64,000 nucleotides of DNA from assembly GCA_029962745.1 (NCBI GenBank), contig CM057154.1, forward strand, positions 18,494,078 to 18,558,077. The letters are read 5' to 3'. This document shows, in pieces, positions 62,265 through 64,000 of the stretch. The DNA comes from Echinometra lucunter. Lineage: Eukaryota > Echinodermata > Echinoidea > Camarodonta > Echinometridae. Both the position numbers and the translations under genes were made by a program. The notes beneath the pieces were generated by a model. That model did not search any database and was not told where the DNA came from. It saw only the letters and a program-made list of their open reading frames with translations. Position 1 is the stretch's first letter, and each line of letters opens with the position of its first letter.

Positions 62265-63337
62265 TCATTCTACATGAACGCTGTTTCTTTTGACACATGT
62301 CTGTGCCATTGACCTCATGACTCTCACCACATGGCGGATCATTCCCCTTTCCTGTTGCAGAGATTCCACTGTATTGGTGATTCGTGCTCTGAGATCCTCA
62401 AGATCACGGGGAGGAGTGACGAAGGCTTTTCACTTGATGAAACCCCTGAGGAAAAAGTTGAAAGGGTTGAGGTCAGGACTCTGCGGAGGCCATTCGATGG
62501 GATGATTCATGGCAAGGACCCTGCCTTGGAAGAGATTTTGCAATCTCTCCCTTATGATCAATCTTCGGTGGGTGGGGGCTCCATCTTGAATCCACCATAA
62601 GTGAGGAAAAGTTCAGTTTGCATCTTGGTGAAATTCCCTCTCAAGTTGAGGTACTCTCTTCAGTGATCAGGCGAAGATATGCCTTTCTGTCTTAAGTTGC
62701 TGTTGAAAACACCGGACCTATCACAGTGCCGTTGCTGCAGATACGACACCAGACAGAAACCTTCTCTCGGCATGCATTCCTTTGAAAAATGAATGCAGGG
62801 GGATCATGAAAGGGGGCATACTGGCGAACATTGTCATTGTTGACATGGCCATTCAGGAAAAATGACTCATCGCCAATCACAATGTTTTCAACAAATCTTG
62901 GACCATGACCTAGAAGCAACCTGGAATACTGCAGTTGGCGCGGCAGGTCTGCGGGTCTCAGCTGATGTTGACAGCATCCTGCAGGGGTACTAGTACTACC
63001 TTACATTATCTCCTGTCGAACAGTGCAATGGAACGAGGACTTTCAACATCCCTAATCCATTCCTCCTGAAGGAAACTTGGGGGTTCTCCTGGATGACACA
63101 CTGTACTTCTGCCACATTCTTTTCCAACTTGGCAGTTCTTCTTTGACCAGATCGGCCCTTGTTGATATCAAGGCTTGTCCCTTCCTGCTGGTATTTTCTA
63201 ATGTTTGTCCACAACATAGACTTTGCAGGATGGTGATCTAGCAGTCTCTTATGGAAGGCTGCAGCAACTTGCTGTAGACTCCTAGAGTGAGCCAATTCGG
63301 TTACAATAAACACCCTTTGATCTGTGGTCAGCTGCAT
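62265..63337 (-). pseudogene. Tc1/IS630-type transposase, frameshifted and with an in-frame stop
   Basis: A cut-and-paste DDE transposase. The N-terminus (MQLTTDQRVFIVTELAHS, RKYQQEGTSLDINKGRSGQR) is a helix-turn-helix domain. Catalytic blocks follow: IGDESFFLNGHVNNDNVRQY, EKVSVWCRICSNGTVIGP, IQDGAPTHRRLI, IEWPPQSPDLNPFNFFLRGF. It ends LRARITNTVESLQQERG...NSVHVE. At least one frameshift separates the N-terminus from the catalytic part, and a TGA follows GFIK. It is therefore a decayed copy. Confidence 0.85.
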
Positions 63338-63852
63338 TGTCAGCCAAGCTAATGATGCTTTGCTTATTTTTCAGCATTTTTATACCCCAACCATCTCTAA
63401 TGTTCCTTTTCATTCTCAGTGTTTGTGTAAATTCACTCCAGCATTAGGTCCATTGTCAGCTGCTAGATCAGGAAAGCTGAATGGCTTTCTGCTCGACTAT
63501 CATTTGGGAGAAATCAAGCATCTTTTCATTTTAACCTTTTCTCTTGCACGTATATCTTTCATTTTTTACATATGAGGTACCATATCAAAGAGAAAATTGC
63601 GAATTCTTACGTGATGTGTTTCTTTTTCCAAAATAATTCAGTTTGCTGCCCTAAAAACTAACTCAAAGTTACAATTTGTGCATGCAAATGAAATTTTGGT
63701 ACCACCCATTATCCATTGTTTTATTTCAATCATGTATGAAATAATGAATAATAAGTTATGCATCAAAAATGAAGAGAAGCAGAGCTTTTTATACATGTAT
63801 ATCTCATCAAGGAAAGTATTTATTATGATAGAAAATTTCTTCCATGAAATCT

Positions 63853-63976
63853 GGGTGCCGTTGCATAAAAACTTGCTATTATAGCAACTTTGCCATCAAT
63901 GGTAACTACCATGGTAACGTTGCTCAAGAGCCAATAAAAATCCAGTATTCCATGAAAATTTTATGCAACGGCACCC
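63853..63976. mobile_element. MITE with GGGTGCCGTTGCATAAAA ends, inserted in the Tc1-like right arm
   Basis: The ends GGGTGCCGTTGCATAAAA and TTTTATGCAACGGCACCC are exact inverses. The core GGTAACTACCATGGTAACGT matches the 67-bp unit at the left end of the window. The Tc1-like arm resumes after it (TTGTTTTCTTTTTTCC). Confidence 0.88.
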
Positions 63977-64000
63977 TTGTTTTCTTTTTTCCTAGGACTA

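Larger units (their letters stand above)
61166..64000 (-). mobile_element. Tc1/mariner-like transposon with about 280-bp inverted repeats
   Basis: The left arm (from CAGTGTGTCCCAGAAAAGAG, preceded by TA, to about 61446) and right arm (about 63585-64000, interrupted by a MITE) are inverted: TACATGTGTGAAAAGCTCCA-type and AAGAAACACATCAC sequences match their inverses. A broken transposase lies between on the minus strand. The element runs to the window edge. Confidence 0.85.

Overview
The window is metazoan nuclear DNA: two multi-exon genes with GT-AG introns, in a background full of LINE fragments, foldback elements (MITEs) and microsatellites. The protein families and the repeat style (elements with GGGGAGCGTTTCATGAA ends, CR1/L2-like RT fragments with 3' trinucleotide tails) suggest a marine invertebrate deuterostome, most likely an echinoderm such as a sea urchin. 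That placement is inference; no sequence search was run.

Gene 1 (minus strand, about 34.3 kb down to 5.7 kb) is a nitric-oxide-synthase family gene. Twenty-four coding exons were joined by hand with matching phases into 1,394 codons plus a stop. Domain order is that of animal NOS: acidic Ser/Thr-rich N-terminus, heme oxygenase domain, linker, FMN domain, FAD/NADPH reductase. The reductase is recognisable throughout. The oxygenase has changes at nearly every position that defines NOS chemistry: the heme-ligand Cys is moved by two residues, the arginine-binding Glu is Asp, the Gly beside it is Glu, the pterin-stacking Trp is Ala, the pterin-contacting Arg is Asn, and the zinc CxxxxC is absent. 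The calmodulin-binding linker is broken by Pro/Gly. The reductase hydride-transfer Cys and Asp are Ser and Glu. The reading frame is intact over 4.2 kb of coding sequence, which argues for a selected paralog with altered chemistry rather than a dead gene. This is the most interesting object in the window.

Gene 2 (plus strand, 37.7 to 58.9 kb) is STN1 (OBFC1), the OB-fold subunit of the CST telomere/replication complex. Nine exons join to 373 codons, close to the 368 of human STN1. The two genes are divergent, with start codons 3.35 kb apart. The gap holds a nested transposon insertion.

Other regions: 1-5.4 kb is intergenic repeats (a 67-bp tandem repeat, foldback elements, pyrimidine-rich tracts). 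The NOS introns hold a three-deep nested transposon (13.8-15.7 kb), LINE fragments (11.1-11.5 and 21.0-21.3 kb) and several foldback elements. The STN1 introns hold a decayed LINE (38.7-41 kb), tandem repeats, a tRNA-derived SINE and foldbacks. 59-61.2 kb is purine-rich low complexity and repeats. 61.2-64 kb is a Tc1/mariner-like transposon with about 280-bp inverted repeats, a broken transposase and a MITE in its right arm. No rRNA, functional tRNA, CRISPR array or bacterial feature was seen.
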